Below are positions 62,861 to 64,000 of a stretch of DNA of 64,000 nucleotides, in pieces. Each line of letters begins with the position of its first letter. Position 1 is the stretch's first letter. The notes under the pieces were generated by a model. The model worked only from the letters and a program-made list of their open reading frames with translations. It was not told the origin of the DNA and searched no databases. This DNA comes from Saprospirales bacterium (lineage in GTDB: Bacteria > Bacteroidota > Bacteroidia > Chitinophagales > Saprospiraceae). The translations under genes and the position numbers were made by a program. The stretch covers positions 1-64,000 of the forward strand of contig JADJTT010000002.1 in assembly GCA_016711045.1 (NCBI GenBank), read 5' to 3'.

Positions 62861-63349
62861 TTACAATTGATTCCCCGTCACCGAACAAGGAACCGTCAAT
62901 GGGCCGGAGGATAGATCATAATCAAGCGTGAGCTCCATCTCATTTTTCAGGGAGCCTGTGCCACTGATATTTACAGTGGAGCCCTGGTAGCTAATTTGCT
63001 GGTTGGGAATAACAAGGCCGGTTTTGGAATTCACGGTAGCGGTGAAGAGGAGCCCGGCGCCAGACAATGTGATCACTACACCATCTTCGGTGGTACCCGA
63101 GGCGGTGACCACAATGGAGATGTCCTGATCAGCAGAGCCTGCACAAGCATTTTTTCCCGTGTAATTAGCGACGAATTTATCGCGCCACGGCACGCAGCTT
63201 CCATCGTCTTTTTTAGCCTTGGGATCGTAGGTATCAGACTGAGGATCCGTACAGCCTTCCGGTTGGCAACCGGTCAATACACTAGCGCTAATGGCTACCA
63301 GGGCGAAAAGCGCGATCAGGTTCACAAAATGCAACGAGGTCTTCTTCAT
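62861..63349 (-). CDS. Hypothetical lipoprotein
   Basis: A 162-residue lipoprotein with signal ending ASVLTGC. A short segment CTDPQSDTYDPKAKKDDGSC directly after the anchor pairs two cysteines around an acidic, possibly calcium-binding loop, seen in other Bacteroidota lipoproteins. The remainder is predicted all-beta (repeated VVITLSGAG, VNISGTGSL strands). I do not know a function. Monocistronic with its own terminator. Confidence 0.85.
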   Translation of the reverse strand: MKKTSLHFVNLIALFALVAISASVLTGCQPEGCTDPQSDTYDPKAKKDDGSCVPWRDKFVANYTGKNACAGSADQDISIVVTASGTTEDGVVITLSGAGLLFTATVNSKTGLVIPNQQISYQGSTVNISGTGSLKNEMELTLDYDLSSGPLTVPCSVTGNQL

Positions 63350-63435
63350 GGGTGTGCTAATTTTAGTGATACAATCGTGAATAAATCATATCGACCATAA
63401 ACGGTTTGGCACACCTGTTTAGTACTTTGGGGGGG

Positions 63436-63495
63436 TGAAGAGTGAAGCGTGAGGAGTGAAGGGTCTCTTCACTCCTCACGCTTCACCCTTCACTC
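63436..63495. repeat. Heptamer fold-back repeat
   Basis: GTGAAGA, GTGAAGC, GTGAGGA, GTGAAGG units, TCTC turn, then the exact complement CACTCCTCACGCTTCACCC. Almost perfect long hairpin between the two leftward genes. Confidence 0.9.
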
Positions 63496-63497
63496 TA

Positions 63498-64000
63498 TTA
63501 AATATTCGCCAGATTGATCACAAACCCAGAGAGGCCATGTTTGTGTTTCAACGTAGAAAGGTAATTGACCGCATCGGTCTTGTTGCTGAATGTATGGATA
63601 AGTATCTTGTAAAGCGAGGTGCCGTCGGATTTTTTGGATTCCTTGACATACACCTGGTCAATGCCTTTTCCCATAATCATTTTAGCCTGTCGGTCCGCAT
63701 TGGAGTATTGGGAATAGGACCCGACCTGCACGGTATACCCCTGCTGGCCGGAAGGAACCCGGGCAATACCCGAAGAAGCGGGGGCATTGATAGGCGCAGA
63801 AGGTGCATTGTACGAACTTGGCACGTTGGCCATATTATAGGAGTCGGGAACCGAACCGGCGGACGGATCTTTTGCTGTTTGATTAGCCGTTGTCGTTTCA
63901 GGGAATGCATTGGTAAACGTCACCGGTTTCGGGGGAAGTGGAAGGGAGAATTTCTTTTCTTCCTCCTTGACCGTCTTCACGGTTTGCTGGGAAGCAGCTA
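63498..64000 (-). CDS. SPOR-domain protein (5' end outside window)
   Basis: Partial. The frame is open to the right edge, so the GTG at 63980 need not be the start. Visible part: a Lys/Pro-rich linker, then a C-terminal SPOR domain (GYTVQVGSYSQYSNADRQAK ... YKILIHTFSNKTDAVNYL) of about 75 residues ending with the stop at 63498. SPOR domains bind denuded septal peptidoglycan; a cell-division or envelope role is inferred. The N-terminal membrane segment expected for such proteins would lie beyond the window. Confidence 0.85.
   Translation of the reverse strand, partial: AASQQTVKTVKEEEKKFSLPLPPKPVTFTNAFPETTTANQTAKDPSAGSVPDSYNMANVPSSYNAPSAPINAPASSGIARVPSGQQGYTVQVGSYSQYSNADRQAKMIMGKGIDQVYVKESKKSDGTSLYKILIHTFSNKTDAVNYLSTLKHKHGLSGFVINLANI

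Overview
The window reads as a chromosomal piece of a Bacteroidota bacterium, most likely from the Saprospirales or a neighbouring order. This is inferred from a SusC/SusD pair, Bacteroidota-type TAnnTTTG -7 boxes, A-rich leaders instead of strong Shine-Dalgarno sites, clade II (Sec/lipoprotein) nitrous oxide reductase, ASPIC/UnbV and sortilin-like Asp-box proteins, and giant Ig/HYR surface proteins. I saw no rRNA, tRNA or CRISPR array. Gene starts were moved downstream where a signal peptide or family alignment demanded it.

Layout. 1-2.1 kb: end of an RhlE-type RNA helicase and an MFS exporter. 2.0-13.5 kb: a nitrous-oxide respiration island. A leftward arm (Rrf2 regulator, cytochrome c lipoprotein, His-rich membrane protein) diverges from nosZ - membrane protein - nosL - nosD - nosF - nosY, followed by a small Cys-rich protein and an OprC/NosA-like copper TonB receptor. 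The divergent promoter region carries two matching palindromes and an Fnr-like box. 13.7-15.4 kb: amino-acid permease. 15.6-21.9 kb: TetR-controlled TolC/MFP/RND efflux operon with two matching TetR-type operators. 22-22.9 kb: a REP-associated transposase (RAYT) surrounded and invaded by its presumed hairpins. 22.9-28.2 kb: a 1,746-residue envelope protein with 54-residue helical repeats, Ig/HYR domains and a C-terminal barrel. 28.3-43.1 kb: one long leftward operon korA-korB-(844 aa PFOR-like/ferredoxin)-rnfB-(1180 aa PFOR-like)-rnfC-D-G-E-A-(small Cys-rich membrane protein). It appears to wire a 2-oxoacid:ferredoxin oxidoreductase to the Rnf ion pump through two large proteins with decayed thiamine sites, and is my leading candidate for an undescribed system. 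43.3-50 kb: SIMPL protein, glutathione peroxidase, SusD, SusC. 50.5-55.1 kb: galT remnant, SGLT-type sugar symporter, small lipoprotein, truA, Gfo/Idh oxidoreductase, orphan mobile mystery protein A. 55.3-64 kb: sortilin-like protein, ASPIC/UnbV lipoprotein, ArsM, lipoprotein, SPOR protein cut by the window edge.

Functionally, the two respiratory blocks fit an organism that oxidises 2-oxoacids to reduced ferredoxin, turns that into an ion gradient and NADH through Rnf, and can use N2O as terminal acceptor, with a dedicated copper supply for NosZ.

Two window-wide features matter for any user. First, at least six genes are broken by a one-base indel, mostly a missing base in a homopolymer (RND pump twice, giant protein, glutathione peroxidase, sortilin-like protein, small lipoprotein, nosL). 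This pattern looks like assembly error rather than gene decay. Second, non-coding DNA is dominated by hairpins: RAYT-type hairpins with constant AGGTRT apex and varying stems, a second class with constant GCCGCYGGC apex, and heptamer/nonamer tandem arrays folded back on themselves, which fill almost every sizeable gap of the rnf operon.
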